Positions 36,201-46,440 of a DNA stretch of 64,000 nt are shown here, in pieces (the stretch's first letter is position 1; each line of letters begins with the position of its first letter). A model generated the notes under the pieces. The model made no database searches and was not told the origin of the DNA. It saw only the letters and a program-made list of their open reading frames with translations. The translations under genes were made by a program, and so were the position numbers. This DNA comes from Chaunax sp. Z400 (lineage: Eukaryota > Chordata > Actinopteri > Lophiiformes > Chaunacidae), in contig CM075193.1 in NCBI GenBank assembly GCA_037577475.1, positions 5,424,685 to 5,488,684 on the forward strand, in the 5' to 3' direction.

Positions 36201-39200
36201 ATTAAAAGAGAAAACATGCTAATTAATTAAATAGCACACAAATCTACATTGAAAAGTATGCTTTGTCTATCAAGTAATTAATGAAATACAATAATCCAAA
36301 TGAGATTCCCAGGCATTTGATAAAAGCTTAGTACCCATTTCAAAATCCATTTCAAAAATTAATGGGCGAAAATTTAATGTGAGTCATCCAGAGATACAAT
36401 AAAAGTTCATTCAGTGATAAATTGTCACGCTGAAGGAAAAAAGAACAAAGAGGAGAGTTTCCCTAAACTCTGTGAGGTGGCCTGGGGGGGGGGAGCAGGG
36501 GAGACAAAGTGGAGACAGCCTCCTACTCTGATGTGGGGCGGGGAAAGTCAGAATCTGATAAAGCCCACTTTCCACAAAAGCACCGCTCATTAATTCATTT
36601 TATTACAAACATGGGGCAGGGCAGGGAGACAGTGAGGGGGGAAAAAAAGGTGTTAAATAACACGAATATCATGAAACCCTCTTAGTTCAGCTATTTGTTT
36701 CATATAAGCTGCCGTGTCTCCTCCAACAAAATGCTTCGCCACCTTTGTTCACAGCGTTTAAGCGAGGCTTTCCAAAGGGTGGATTTCAAGGACAGTGGGG
36801 CTTTTTCCTTTCAGCAGCTGCTTCTATTGAAATACGAGCTGAAGCATAATGAGGGATATTTTAACCATTCGCAAGTTCAAACGCTACAGACACCATAAAT
36901 GACTCCAGTTAAAACATATTCATACGGTTAATTATTCCAACTATTAGGAGGAAGCACTTTTGAAACTATTTAGACTGATCAAGTTAACCAAGCTCAAAAC
37001 AGGGTCTAAACAGAGGTCCAGCAGCCAGGTCATTCGGGAAGGTATCGGTCAATAATGAGGTCATATAATTAGGGTGACACACCTTTTAAGGGTCCAGGTA
37101 ATCTCTCAAAATCCAACACAACACAAGCACTGAATAATATGCTCAACCCAACATGAATATAGTGAGATTCTGTACTGTTCTATACAACAAAACTGCAGAA
37201 ATGACTCTGCAGGAGATTTTTTAAAAAGCAACAAAATGTGTTCCTGCCTTCTACACTGTCAACTTTAGCAGAGACAGCAAAAACTAAAACTGACGCAAGA
37301 TGTTGCTGTGCTGAAACGGATTCCTCTCTTTTCACAGCGCTTTGGAAAAAAATTGTTGTTTTCAAAAATTATTTAATGCACTTGAGGATGTCCTTTTAAC
37401 CCAGCCACTGGGGGTGCACAAGCCAGAGCACTCTTGTTGCCGGTCCCAAGCCCGGATAAATGAGAAGGGTTTCGTCAATGATTCTTTGCTGACTTCACGA
37501 AGGCCCTGTTAGGGTGGCCACATGTTTTCTGGGCTCTTCACCTGTTCTGTGGACGTAGGTGAGGACATGCCCGACTCTGTCTACAGGGCCCTGAAGCCAC
37601 GCCCCCACTTCTGCACAGAGTTTAGTTCGCCAGTCGATTCTAAATGTATTAATATTGAGCATGTTGCAAATCCAAATTGAACCAAATTGGACATCACACC
37701 TCCTTGGGGCACCAGCAACTCACGTACCAAGTTTGAAGTAGATCAGATGAACGGTTCTCAAGGTAAGATAAGATAAGATAAGCTATGCTTTACGCTAATT
37801 ACAGACAGACAGACAGAGATTCCTCACATTATGCTTAGATCCCTTGTGCCTGTCAGCGGCGGAGGACCAGGCGGAGCACCAGGCACCACCTTCCACCGCC
37901 TTCTAACTCTTGTGAAAGCCACTGGGCCTTAGTGAGACACACTGGATTACAGTTATAGCTCTAGTGAGTCAAGGACTGAATGAACGTGTCTATGAATACA
38001 AATTACTGCAGAAAAGATGCACTAAATTCTAAATCACCTGAATTAATAACCTGACTAAAAAGTCCCTTTATACCTGAACTGAGTCTTCTGTGGGAAGAAT
38101 TACGCTGGAACATTTACAGCTCCAACGACGGGACTGTCTCATCCTCCAAAGTTCATCTGGTGCTGCATATAGGCTCAAAAGAAAACACTGCCTTTACCTT
38201 CCAGAACAGGTAGGCTACTTTATCAACGATGCCGTTTGCAGGTCTGTTTGTTTCCTGTTGGTTCAGGAACGACCCGCAGCCACACAACCGCTTTTTCTTT
38301 TTCATATTTGGCTTCTGAAAGTCATGAAATGGACTCAACACCCCCAACTGTGACAGCCTGAGACTGTGATGAGTGCTATGGGGGAACTGTAAGCTGTAAC
38401 ATGGCGTGACGGTCTTTTGTGGTGAAATATACCCACTTAGTATATACGAAGTACAGCTCCTGACTATTTCAAAAGACCTTAGTGACTTTGTTTTACAAAG
38501 AGAAAAAGAACAAAAGAGCAATTATCTGCTGTAAGGATGATGCTGTATGACACACGACTGTAAAGTGCTTTAATGGTACAAAACTGAATAAGACACCAAA
38601 TTCTTTCACAAATTATATGTTTGGTATTACATTTAATTGGCGATGAGTGATGAGTACTGAATTAGTATCATTTCCCTTTCAAGTATGATTTCAGTATCGA
38701 GTATTGTGATGATTAACTTGGTATTGTATTAAAATACTCAGCGCCTGACTTATTATAAGTGTTCCCCTCCACACCAGACTTCGTTACAGCTAGCATGCTT
38801 CTGCTGTCTGCCTTGTGATCATAGTGTGTTCTTCTTCTTCTTCTGTTATTAATAGCGGTTGCAAACAGCCTGTAGGTGTATTACTGCCACCTTCTGCCGG
38901 TAGTACTTCATTACCACCAGGGAAAAACAAGGGAAAAACTTCTTTTTTTTATGACAAAACGACAATAGTGTATACTAATCGATTTTTGCCTCCACCAAGG
39001 AGGTTGTGTGATTGGTTCGGTTTGTTTGTCTGTTTGTTTGCAGGATTACGCAAAAACTAATGGATGGATTTGCATGAAATTTTCACCAAAGATGGACCCT
39101 AGCATATCCTAGAGGTGATTACATTTTGATGATGATCTGGATCAGGATCTGGGTCCATGAATTTTTTTAATGATTCTTTTTAACATTGTGAGACAGGGCA

Positions 39201-42200
39201 GTTTTACCAGAAACTGAGAGATGGGACTGGTACTGCTGGAATAACAATTATGTTAAGGATTGCTGGGCCTTGGTGGAGGTTTGCGCTCTCCAGGCACTGT
39301 TGTTTATTAATAAATGACTATTCGAATATTTGAAAATCAATGCCCATCCCTAGTTTTTGGACTGTGGGAGGAAACCGGAGCAGACATTCAAACGCTACAC
39401 AGAAGGGCCCCTGGTCTGGATTCAAACCAACAAGAGGTGACCTGCTAACCACTGTAGGTTAGGGCCCCACAAGGCTAGAGACCAACACAGGTATAATTCA
39501 AAGTCAGCTCAAATGTTTATGGCAAATGTGGTTCTTTCTCTAAATCCCATCTAAATCCCAAAGTTTGGAACAGTTTAGTAGATAACATGAGATACTCTGA
39601 ATTGTTTGTAACAGAATGAAACCAAACCAACTGGAGCCAATACATGACTAGTTTTCCTGTAGATCACAGTAAACTTTGGACAACATAGGAAGCCCCACAA
39701 TGCTTTGCAGTACTTATGGGTTATCAGCTTTTTGCACTGGTTCATTTACCCTGAATAGCTGCAAAATCAATCTGTCAAATATGAGCTGCTGGATGCTATC
39801 AGGTCTCCTCACAGGCCGTTTTTACTATATGTGTCACTCCATGTTATGCTAATTACAAAATTAATTAGCCCATATGCATCTTACAGCAGTGTAGAATAAT
39901 GTGCGGTAATCACACGGTGGGGACCCAATATTCTTTACTGGAGGACTTGCACCTTTTAATATACTTAACTAACTATACTAGGACTAGTTTAGAGGCAAGA
40001 AGCTTCTCCCATTATTTTGTGTCTTGTGAAAAGCAATCTGAACATTCTGAGAAGGATCAGCAGACATCTTTATGCCAATGAAAGCCTATCTGCACAGTTT
40101 AAAGGAATACATTAGGGAGCTTTGTCTAAGCAATGTAGACACAAATAATATTTTCTTACTTAAAAGGGGACGTGGTGTCTTTTCACCGTCTTCGTGGGCG
40201 TTAATACTTTCACTTAAAAATGGAGCCAAGACTTCATGAATTCATGAAACAAAAGCTTACAGCCTTAGGAAATATTTTAAAACTATAATGAGGATTAAAA
40301 AAAAAACCTCAACCTGCAGCATCTGAGCAGCATGTCTCAGAAGTTTGACATATGAAAGAACAGAATTTTTTAAGGCGCCTTCAAAACAGCTTTTTACCAA
40401 ATTGTTGTAATGTTCAGATTAAGATTATAAAAGTAGAGCAAATGGAAATCATTAATTGATTTGAGGGAGCTGAAAACAACAGACACAAACATTTCCGTCT
40501 CATAAAAAGGGGGGATTCTGACAGCGAGCTCTCCATCTCCCTTCTATTCCCCTTTGCTTTGAGGAGATAAGTCGGAAACCGTTAGATTGAGGATGAAAAT
40601 ATACTGAAACATTGTCATCCAACATGTACCAGTGTTGTCTTTACAAAACAATGCCTGGAGGGACAAACAGCCCTCTTTAGCTCCTCACAGCTGTCAGAAT
40701 GCTTATGCATCTCTTGCTAAGAAAACCTGTTCCTATTCTTCCTGTGTAAAGCCTGCCACAATCATGTCTTTGCTGTTATGACCGTAAACAAATTAAACAT
40801 CTAAGCCATTCCGTACCAAATGAGCCACTCAATTAGAAGCTTGAAATTGATTCTGGCCACAGTGGGGATTATTGATCCTCTAAATATTTGTCACAGTGCT
40901 CCTGTCAAAAGTGAACACAAGTGCGATGAAGAAACGCGTTGGTCTTAATGCTTTCTGTACTACAGGCCACATATAACATAATCCTTTCTAACTGATTCAG
41001 AATCCGACAAACTTTTTGGCTTCGAAACGGCCACTCCTCTTCATATTCTCCATAAACTCAGCACTGCCTGTCTTTGAATTCAAAAGGGGACGATAAAGAA
41101 CTTCATGCCATCCAGATTTGGAGGATTTAAAAACGGCCAGTTCACTATACTCTATACTGAAATGAAGTTATCACTGCTAGACAATGAGTTGTGTTTGCCA
41201 GACTGCTGTCACGTCCCATCACGGTTCTGGCAAGACGTGATGCAGGTGCCAGGGAGGCGAGAACCTCGGCTCAGGCTAAAACCAAACCACCAGCGCTCTA
41301 AGAGGCTTTCTGAAAGCGCAGCGCGGTTGCCACTCACGTCAGCTTTTATTTCACTCCCCCGTATCTGACCACTATAGAAGCAGCAAAGATGGGAATATTA
41401 AAGGGCTCTGATGCTGCACACTAATGTCTGTTACACACTGGGAGATACTGGAGCTTTGCATGTAATGTCAGCTCAATGAGTAGTACAACTGCTTTTCTTC
41501 ATTTTTAACACACTGACCCTTTTTTTGGAACCTACGTATGCATTCAAGAGGGCAAGATAAGAGATGAATACATATTTATTGAGAATAAAAAGATTTTTTA
41601 AATAGCAGAAAATACAAATGTTCATGCAAACACTCTTTATTTGCTCCTGTTTATAGATCGTGGCATCATTAATTGCTAAATATCATCTTTTTGTGTGACA
41701 CATCTAGTGTTAAGGTCAGATTATTGACTATTCCTGATCTACTGTTGCAGCGTTACAGCCGGAGCACTTTTTCATTTTGGAATGAGAGTTTAAAAAAAAG
41801 AAAAAGGACAAAAACTGCCATAAATATCTGCATCTTTGCTAAAAAAAAAAAGGAAGCATGTGTACAAATAGCTCATGTGAAGAGAAGTTGACAATTACTT
41901 CTAATGGCAAATTTCTATGAGAAACATCAAATCGCAGGACTTAAAATTCTCCAGAAAGTTACTGATCACCACCAACAAATAGTCTGGTTGATATTCCCCT
42001 TATTGAACAAACAACTTATAAAACCAAGGCTTGAAATTTCTTCCTGTTTCCAGATTTAAGCTAAACTAACTGGCTACTTCATATAGCAAACAGACATGAG
42101 AGGGATATTGATCCTCTCATTTATCTTTCTGCCAAAGACAGATAGATGTTTCCATAAATGCTGAACTATTCTTTCAATCGAGTGACTTTTAGATTCTGGG

Positions 42201-45200
42201 TCAGTTTCTGTGTCACTCTTTGACTCTGTGTCACTCTTTGACTCTGTGTCACTCTTTGACTCTGTGTCACTCTTTGACTCTGTGTCACTCTTTGACTCTG
42301 TGTCACTCTTTGACTCTGGTTCTTTTCTATAGCATCAGTAATAGAGGCTTATAAGTGAGTTTACTGGTAGTATAGGATCAGTACATTAAAAAGTTGAAAT
42401 GGGGTAACATTTCCTTCCTTTATTTTGCAATCTCAGACCACGTGTGACATGTTTTTGTTGAAAAAGCTTATGGGATGCCATCGGCAACATGCATCATGAA
42501 ACAAAGGAGTTTAACTTTGATGCTCTGAGAACGGCAGCTGCCCCAGTGGAGAAATAACACTGCATCTGTATGTCTTTTTAACCACAATTACATGTGTGTG
42601 TGGGCTACATTTTATGCTAAATTAGTTTCAAACCACTTGATCCTTGATGCCTGCCAAGGTGGTTAGTTACAAAACTTCAGGCACTGCATTTAAGGACATG
42701 TACACTTCAAAGGTATGAAACTCCTACCTGGAGAATGATTTAACAGTTGGCTTGAAAGCAATGTACCCTTCATTAAAAAGCTGAGCCAAAAGTCCTTTAG
42801 ACACTGCAGCACTTCAAAACTAAGGGGAGGGCTTTCCATTAACTCAATGGAAAAAGGCTGCAGGACTGAATGGTGGGTGACAGTGTGTGTTTTTGTTCCT
42901 CTATGTCTTTGCAGCAGAAATGGACACGGATCCATTATCCTGATTTGTCACAGCAGGAGCACCCCAAAGATCTCTTATCAGCAAAACGTACCTCTCGAGT
43001 GGCGAGTCTGTCGCTCATCTCCTCCGCCTTTGCAATGTCCCCTTCAGCGATGGCCCTCTCTATGCTCTTTTCTAGGCCGGACTGGAGAAGAGGGGGGGGA
43101 AAAAATTCAGATTTTTTTTTTTTTTTTTTTGAAAAAAGAGAGAGAGGGGAAAAAAAAATCAAAGAGTAACTTCAAAAGTCCCCAGGGCCTTATTTTTAAT
43201 ATGATTGCCATTACTACAAATATGTAGATTTCCCTTCACAAATGAAACCCGTTTTGATTGGATATTAGTGGGGAAATCTTAGAAATGCTACAGGAGATTA
43301 CCAAACATAAATGTGACTCTTAATTACACATTTCCATTACAGGCCTAAGCGGGGGGGGTGCAGAGAAAGCCCCCCTGGTTACTGATGGTAGGGCAGTTCT
43401 GCTGCGATGAGCCTATCTGAGGAAGTGGTGCACCAGATTTCTCCAGCCCCTTAAATTTCATCATGCTAAAATACACACTGGAAAGAGGCTGTGATTATTC
43501 ATGTGTCTCATCTGATGTGTTCTTCAAGGGTCTTGACTAAATGGTAACAGTACAGGAACAATACCATCAGGCTTAAAAAACAGAGCTAGTATAACAGGTT
43601 TCTCGAGTTGCTTGGTCTCGATTTTAATTTATATACTCTATTGTTCTGAAAATATCTGAAGCTGACACTGATGCAACCTGACTAGTGATCTCAATTATCA
43701 TCTGTTATATCTGACAAACAAAACACAAAATAACAGACCATCATCCTTTGTGCCATGAAATTTGTTTTTTTAAATTCTGCTGTTAGTAGATGAATTAATC
43801 ACAACTTGCTGATATGACAGTTTCTTTGTCAAATGCCTGTGTGAAAGATACGATATATTAATTACAAGGGGCTGCATGTGAGGGATGAAGCAGCCCCTAA
43901 TTATGTTGATGTGACAAGTTCTGTTTCATTCTGCTTGTTCATAATTTCCTCTAGCCTTTTATAGTTGGCGCATTCAACATTCTACCATCAGCAAAAACTC
44001 AATTTTATGCTGCTTTGCGATACATTAAGCATAAAGTACTCCAAAATAATCATTAAAAGAATTTCAAATTGAAATAAGTGCAGTTCCCATTCATCGTTTC
44101 AGCTACACTGCTAATCTAGCTTGCAAATATTTTGTTTCATTGGCAATGTGCGAGGCTTTGCATTAAATGTTAATTAATTTTTAAGTGCAGAAATCTATAC
44201 AAATCAAAGAAAGTTACAATTTCTTCGACTGTGAATTTCTCAGCAGTGGTTGAATGCCAATGTGTTGTTCTGGCTGCAGCCACAGAGACTGCATCGGCCG
44301 CTCTAACCCTCTCTTCCTGTGTTAGCAATATTTAGATTTTCATTCAGTTTCTTGTAGAGAAAAAAAACTACATTTGTCTTCAATCCCAAGGGCACGAGAA
44401 AGAAGATTCATCCTAATATTATCACTAAATGTAGCCAAACATAATCCTTAATATTCATCTCAGTGTCAGGATAAGGATTTTTCTAATCCATATGTCATAT
44501 CACATAAAACAATGAGAGGATACAGAGGCACGGAAACACAAAGGCTGGGAAAGAGTTACTAACAGCTACGACTGACACAGTATTAAACCTCAGCAGATAA
44601 GTTGGCAGGCAGGAGTCTTTGTTACCTTCTGAGGGGGACTGGAATATGCAGGGGGATGAAATCGATCATTTACACCAAAATACTGCTTAAGTTCATTCCA
44701 GTGCTTCTCCCGCTCCTCCTGATACTCCCTGTTCACAGATAAAATACGTGTTAATGTTCATTACATGGAGACCACCACTGTGATCAGCCAAACCATCACT
44801 ATCCTACTCTCAGCTGGACTCTTTTTCAGTCACTATGCTGAAATAAGATCCATGTGTTTAGATGAATGTGCATCACACGGCATGGTCACATCATTAGTGC
44901 CGCAAAGGTAAAACACTGGCCTCATCGAAATTCTCCTAACATGATTCTACGTGATTCTACACTGGCTGATGATTAGAAATGGCTGACTTTTGGATGACGT
45001 AGCAAATATTTGCTTAACTGTAAAGGCTCCTTGTTGCTTGCATTTGTACTATAAATCACATGCACTGCCGTCTTCTAATGCATTACATATATTCTATTCT
45101 TTTTTTCAACCTTAAAGGCCAAAACTGTGCTCCAAACAATATGGTGTGATGATCAACTTCCAGACATGTAACGTGTTTGTGTACTTTACAGCAAACATCA

Positions 45201-46213
45201 CGATATCATTTCATGACAGAGCCGTTGGAAACCCACTCGACAGTCTGATATGCGAGATTTTATAATTGGCTCATTCACAAGATTTTCCACTTTATTTTAT
45301 TTCATTTTATTTTATTTTTTTGTCACAGTTCCATGGGATGGATAATATGAATCTTTTGGGGGTTTTTTTTAAAGTTGATTTCTAATCTGGCATTATAATT
45401 TGCTACCTTGTTTCTGTAGGTTCTTCACTGTCTGTTCCTGTTGAATAACAGAGACAAAGTTAATAGATTAGAAGGAGCATGAGCTAAAAAGAAGTCTTCA
45501 CATATAGCAGGAGTGTCAATAAGGGTGTTAGTGAACATTTCTCTGTCCTTTAGTCAAACTTTTACATGTGATCAGAATCAGCCATTGTGGCTCAACATCA
45601 ACACACAGGATCAGGCATTAAATTATCATTGAATTATCACTGACACCTTTCTTGTGTCGTCTTCTTTTTCGTTTTCTTTTTCTGGGGACCGTCGTTTTTT
45701 TCATCTCCTCATTTTTCTTGCGTTGATCCTGGAATTTCTTCAACAAACACACACAAACTGAGTTCACAAGAGCAACACAACCCTCGATCCTCTACACACA
45801 GACCAGTTCAACCGGGCGTCCAAAACATTATTAATCACTTTCTGTTACTACAAAGTTCAAGCAGGGGTGAGGATTCAGCAGAAATGCAAGGTGAATATGT
45901 GTTGTTTTTAATAATCAGCCATCAATTACAGACAAAAACACAGCTAGTTTGTATTTCAAAGCTTAGCATACTGCATCCCATATCGACATACTTGCCACAT
46001 TTCCTGCGATATACCGGGCATACAGCATGTCGGGGAATCACTGTCTGCATCACTGGCAGCGTGAGTCGGCTGTACCTCCACCACTGAGCTCTCACATTTC
46101 TCCCCAGCCTTCCTCTCCCTCTTCTCCTCAACATCATCGCCCTGCTCATCCTCATCGTCATCTGGACTGAGGTCGTCTTCGGTTAAACCCCGGGGCAGGA
46201 GTCCGCTGTACAT
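30245..46213 (-). CDS. fam204a: FAM204A (C10orf84) ortholog, seven coding exons, 232 aa
   Basis: Spliced gene assembled by hand: join of 46213-45992, 45737-45647, 45437-45407, 44728-44626, 43081-42992, 30604-30495 and 30296-30245, all minus strand. It totals 699 nt, giving 232 codons plus TGA with no internal stop, and each intron starts GT and ends AG. Human FAM204A is about 233 aa. Recognisable family landmarks in order are an acidic N-terminus starting MYSGLLPRGL, the G-I-x-x-x-M-W segment (about residues 67-73), a basic run PRKRKRKRRRHKK (residues 92-104) that looks like a nuclear localisation signal, the core W-N-E-L-K-Q-Y-F-G-V-N-D-R-F (125-138), the helix-like SGLEK to ATRE segment (150-179), and the C-terminus KKRWETKSNMGFM. 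The start has A at -3 and an in-frame TAG four codons upstream (46223-46225). The family has no established biochemical function. Nuclear location is inferred only from the basic run. Confidence 0.95.
30495..30604 (-). CDS. fam204a: fam204a coding exon 6 (residues 180-215)
   Basis: 110 nt, acceptor CTCCAAACAG and donor TGGGG|GTATGA, leaving two bases of a split glycine codon. It encodes LAVNIAQATDCRDFVRQKQE and then a basic helix ending KRKKNIPWG, matching the human stretch that ends KKKKLAWGFEAKKRW. The intron after it is 198 bp. Confidence 0.94.
31548..32060 (-). pseudogene. LINE C-terminal fragment in fam204a intron 5
   Basis: On the minus strand a frame reads KIMQIMFRAKSMSLPDFASF, then KYDLRDICKITVQKAKKK, and RRRICGSKTMEQCSS. 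Compare the usual LINE endings with I-M-(Y/F)-K-A-x-x-x-x-L-P followed by Y-x-L-R and an x-x-G-x-x-x-W-N block. Here the W-N-x-L block is disrupted. The 3' side (31548-31600) looks like a LINE tail. It is dead and in the same orientation as the host gene. Confidence 0.5.
32060..35300. other. Intron 5 stretch with possible regulatory blocks
   Basis: No exon or repeat family. Sub-blocks 32700-33480, 33540-34160 and 34690-34910 are repeat-poor and contain cores such as CTAAATTAAAACCC, GTCTGATTAATCAAGC and AACGATTAATGACC. They look like conserved non-coding DNA inside the gene. Several A- and T-runs (about 32630-32660, 33520-33530) interrupt them. Confidence 0.3.
35310..35500. repeat. Interspersed repeat family A, copy in intron 5
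   Basis: GTAGAGCGCACACCTCCGCC, then CACAAAGTTTCACGGGAATC and GGTTCAGAAG, and AATGCTGAAAATG. It matches 4895-5070 module by module and in the same orientation. Confidence 0.8.
35591..35850. repeat. Diverged tandem duplication, period about 153 bp
   Basis: AAAATAAGCAAACTGAAGAA followed by ACCGACTA occurs at 35591 and again at 35744. Each unit ends with TTTAAGGAGATGTG (about 35677 and 35829). Between those landmarks the units have diverged. The stretch continues the family A copy to its left and is followed by another GGGGACGAGGGTAACCC repeat-like segment to about 35920. Confidence 0.75.
36030..36430. promoter_or_regulatory. TAATTA-rich candidate enhancer in fam204a intron 5
   Basis: Dense homeodomain cores: GTTTAATTAATGAG, GCCTTTAATTAAAAG, GCTAATTAATTAAATAGC, AAGTAATTAATGAAAT. 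It has no coding signal and no repeat similarity. Such clusters occur in developmental enhancers, but AT-rich DNA yields them by chance too. Confidence 0.33.
36430..37540. other. Intron 5 stretch, nothing specific recognised
   Basis: Contains a G-run (36485-36494) and mixed sequence without exon or repeat calls. Confidence 0.35.
37540..37830. repeat. Teleost interspersed repeat ending in (GACA)n
   Basis: GGGCCCTGAAGCCACGCCCC, then ACCAAGTTTGAAGTAGATCA, GATGAACGGTTCTCAAGG, and (AAGAT)n and (GACA)n runs at 37763-37817. The order 'CAAGTTTGAAG...GATGAACGGTTCT...ACAGACAGACAG' is one I associate with common fish repeats. Class uncertain. Confidence 0.55.
38985..39310. repeat. Interspersed repeat family A, fullest copy, inverted ends
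   Basis: It begins TGCCTCCACCAAGG (38988-) and closes with CCTTGGTGGAGG and TTTGCGCTCTCC (about 39269-39292), so its ends are inverted copies of each other. The interior has GGATTACGCAAAAACTAATG, TGCATGAAATTTTCACC and GATGATCTGGATCAGGATCT. No coding frame. The inverted ends favour a small DNA-type or fold-back element. Confidence 0.75.
39352..39462 (-). repeat. tRNA-derived SINE fragment
   Basis: The minus strand reads CAGTGGTTAGCAGGTCACCT, then GGTTTGAATCCAGACC (B-box) and GGTTTCCTCCCACAGTCC. It is the same family as 20262-20575 but short and diverged. Confidence 0.7.
39465..42205. other. Intron 5 stretch with a possible regulatory block
   Basis: No exon or repeat family. The part 40440-41060 is repeat-free and varied (CTCAATTAGAAGCTTG, AATCATTAATTGATTTG) and may be conserved non-coding DNA. 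Open frames of up to 87 codons at 41.1 kb match nothing. Confidence 0.3.
42211..42318. repeat. 18-bp tandem repeat, six exact copies, in intron 5
   Basis: Unit TGTCACTCTTTGACTCTG repeated six times without error, about 670 bp on the 3' side of exon 5 in gene direction. The perfect identity suggests recent expansion, so copy number is probably variable between individuals. Confidence 0.97.
42992..43081 (-). CDS. fam204a: fam204a coding exon 5 (residues 150-179)
   Basis: 90 nt, phase 0 at both ends, acceptor CTCTTCTCCAG and donor GAG|GTACGT. It encodes SGLEKSIERAIAEGDIAKAE followed by EMSDRLATRE, a predicted amphipathic helix that matches the human segment from SGLEK to ATRE. A 19-base homopolymer (T on plus, A on the gene strand, 43112-43130) lies about 30 bp upstream of the acceptor, just outside a pyrimidine tract. 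The next intron is 12,387 bp. Confidence 0.95.
43112..43130. repeat. T19 homopolymer beside the exon 5 acceptor
   Basis: On the gene strand it is A19, about 30 bp upstream of the splice acceptor and immediately before a candidate branch site (TCTGAAT) and pyrimidine tract. Confidence 0.95.
43140..44620. other. fam204a intron 4, no exon found
   Basis: 1.5 kb intron. Much of it (43280-44280) is repeat-poor with TTAATTAATTTTTAAG and similar cores, so it could carry regulatory DNA. No extra coding exon is needed, because the frame is exact without one. Confidence 0.4.
44626..44728 (-). CDS. fam204a: fam204a coding exon 4 (residues 115-149, conserved core)
   Basis: 103 nt, acceptor GTGAACAG and donor AAG|GTAACA, ending in phase 0. 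It encodes EYQEEREKHWNELKQYFGV and then NDRFHPP. The block W-x-E-L-x-Q-Y-F-G-V-N-D-R-F is the strongest family signature and is nearly identical in human FAM204A. The following intron is 1,544 bp. Confidence 0.94.
45407..45437 (-). CDS. fam204a: fam204a coding exon 3, 31-nt micro-exon (residues 105-114)
   Basis: Only 31 nt, between a good acceptor (TTATTCAACAG) and the donor AAG|GTAGCA. It encodes the second part of a split glycine codon followed by TDSEEPTET, resembling the human segment HSEPSSNET at this point. It is required: exon 2 ends in phase 1 and exon 4 must be entered in phase 2, and 31 nt makes that shift exactly. Without it, exons 2 and 4 are out of frame unless weaker splice sites are used. 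Confidence 0.85.
45647..45737 (-). CDS. fam204a: fam204a coding exon 2 (residues 75-104, basic stretch)
   Basis: 91 nt, entering in phase 0 and leaving with one base over. The acceptor ends TTGAAG and the donor is AAAG|GTGTCAG. It encodes KFQDQRKK followed by an acidic-basic linker and the run PRKRKRKRRRHKK, a bipartite-looking basic cluster that could drive nuclear import (inference). Human FAM204A has a similar arginine/lysine-rich segment at the same place. The intron before it is 254 bp and the one after it 209 bp. Confidence 0.9.
45992..46213 (-). CDS. fam204a: fam204a coding exon 1 (residues 1-74)
   Basis: This exon holds 222 nt of coding sequence, phase 0 at its end. It encodes the acidic N-terminus, including a D/E-rich stretch (DDDEDEQGDD) near residues 18-27, and ends in the family motif GISQEMWQ. 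The donor reads CAA|GTATGT. Reading on past the donor gives about a dozen codons before a stop, so the donor is needed to join exon 2. The 5' UTR boundary is not determined, and an upstream non-coding exon is possible. Confidence 0.93.
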
Positions 46214-46289
46214 TCTGAGCCACTAGTTTATAGTCAGATTATAGCATAATTTATTATTTCACTGCAATTAAAAAAGGTTAGAAAACGGA

Positions 46290-46440
46290 AAATTACAGAT
46301 TTTGACCGCAGTTGCTGAGACAGGCTCCCATTTCCGTATACACACTGTGACGTTTACTACAGGAGAGCGCCGATTGGCTAGTAGGCAGGAGGATTGAGCG
46401 GATAGTCCAATCAGCGTTGTTACATTTAAAGGTTGAAAAG
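46290..46440 (-). promoter_or_regulatory. Putative fam204a promoter with opposed CCAAT boxes
   Basis: About 130-200 bp upstream of the ATG are a minus-strand CCAAT (46373-46377), a plus-strand CCAAT (46407-46411) and a CRE-like TGACGTTT (46348-46355). No TATA box stands out. The set is typical of vertebrate housekeeping promoters that use NF-Y and CREB/ATF factors. The transcription start is not visible from sequence alone. The opposed CCAAT pair would also suit bidirectional transcription. Confidence 0.5.

Noticed and set aside
38153..38521. 122-codon minus-strand frame in intron 5
   Set aside because: No homology recognised; composition typical of chance frames.
38640..38745. 'GTATCGAGTATTG'-type text, with similar AT-rich text near 47100-47190 and 55600-55690
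   Set aside because: Looks like a known fish repeat theme, but the similarity between the three sites is too weak by eye to call a family.
42195..42330. Considered as a CRISPR-like array
   Set aside because: It is a simple 18-bp tandem repeat without spacers, in a vertebrate intron.
45922..46161. Arginine-rich frame overlapping fam204a exon 1
   Set aside because: Shadow frame of the real exon; the true frame is identified by FAM204A similarity and splice phase.
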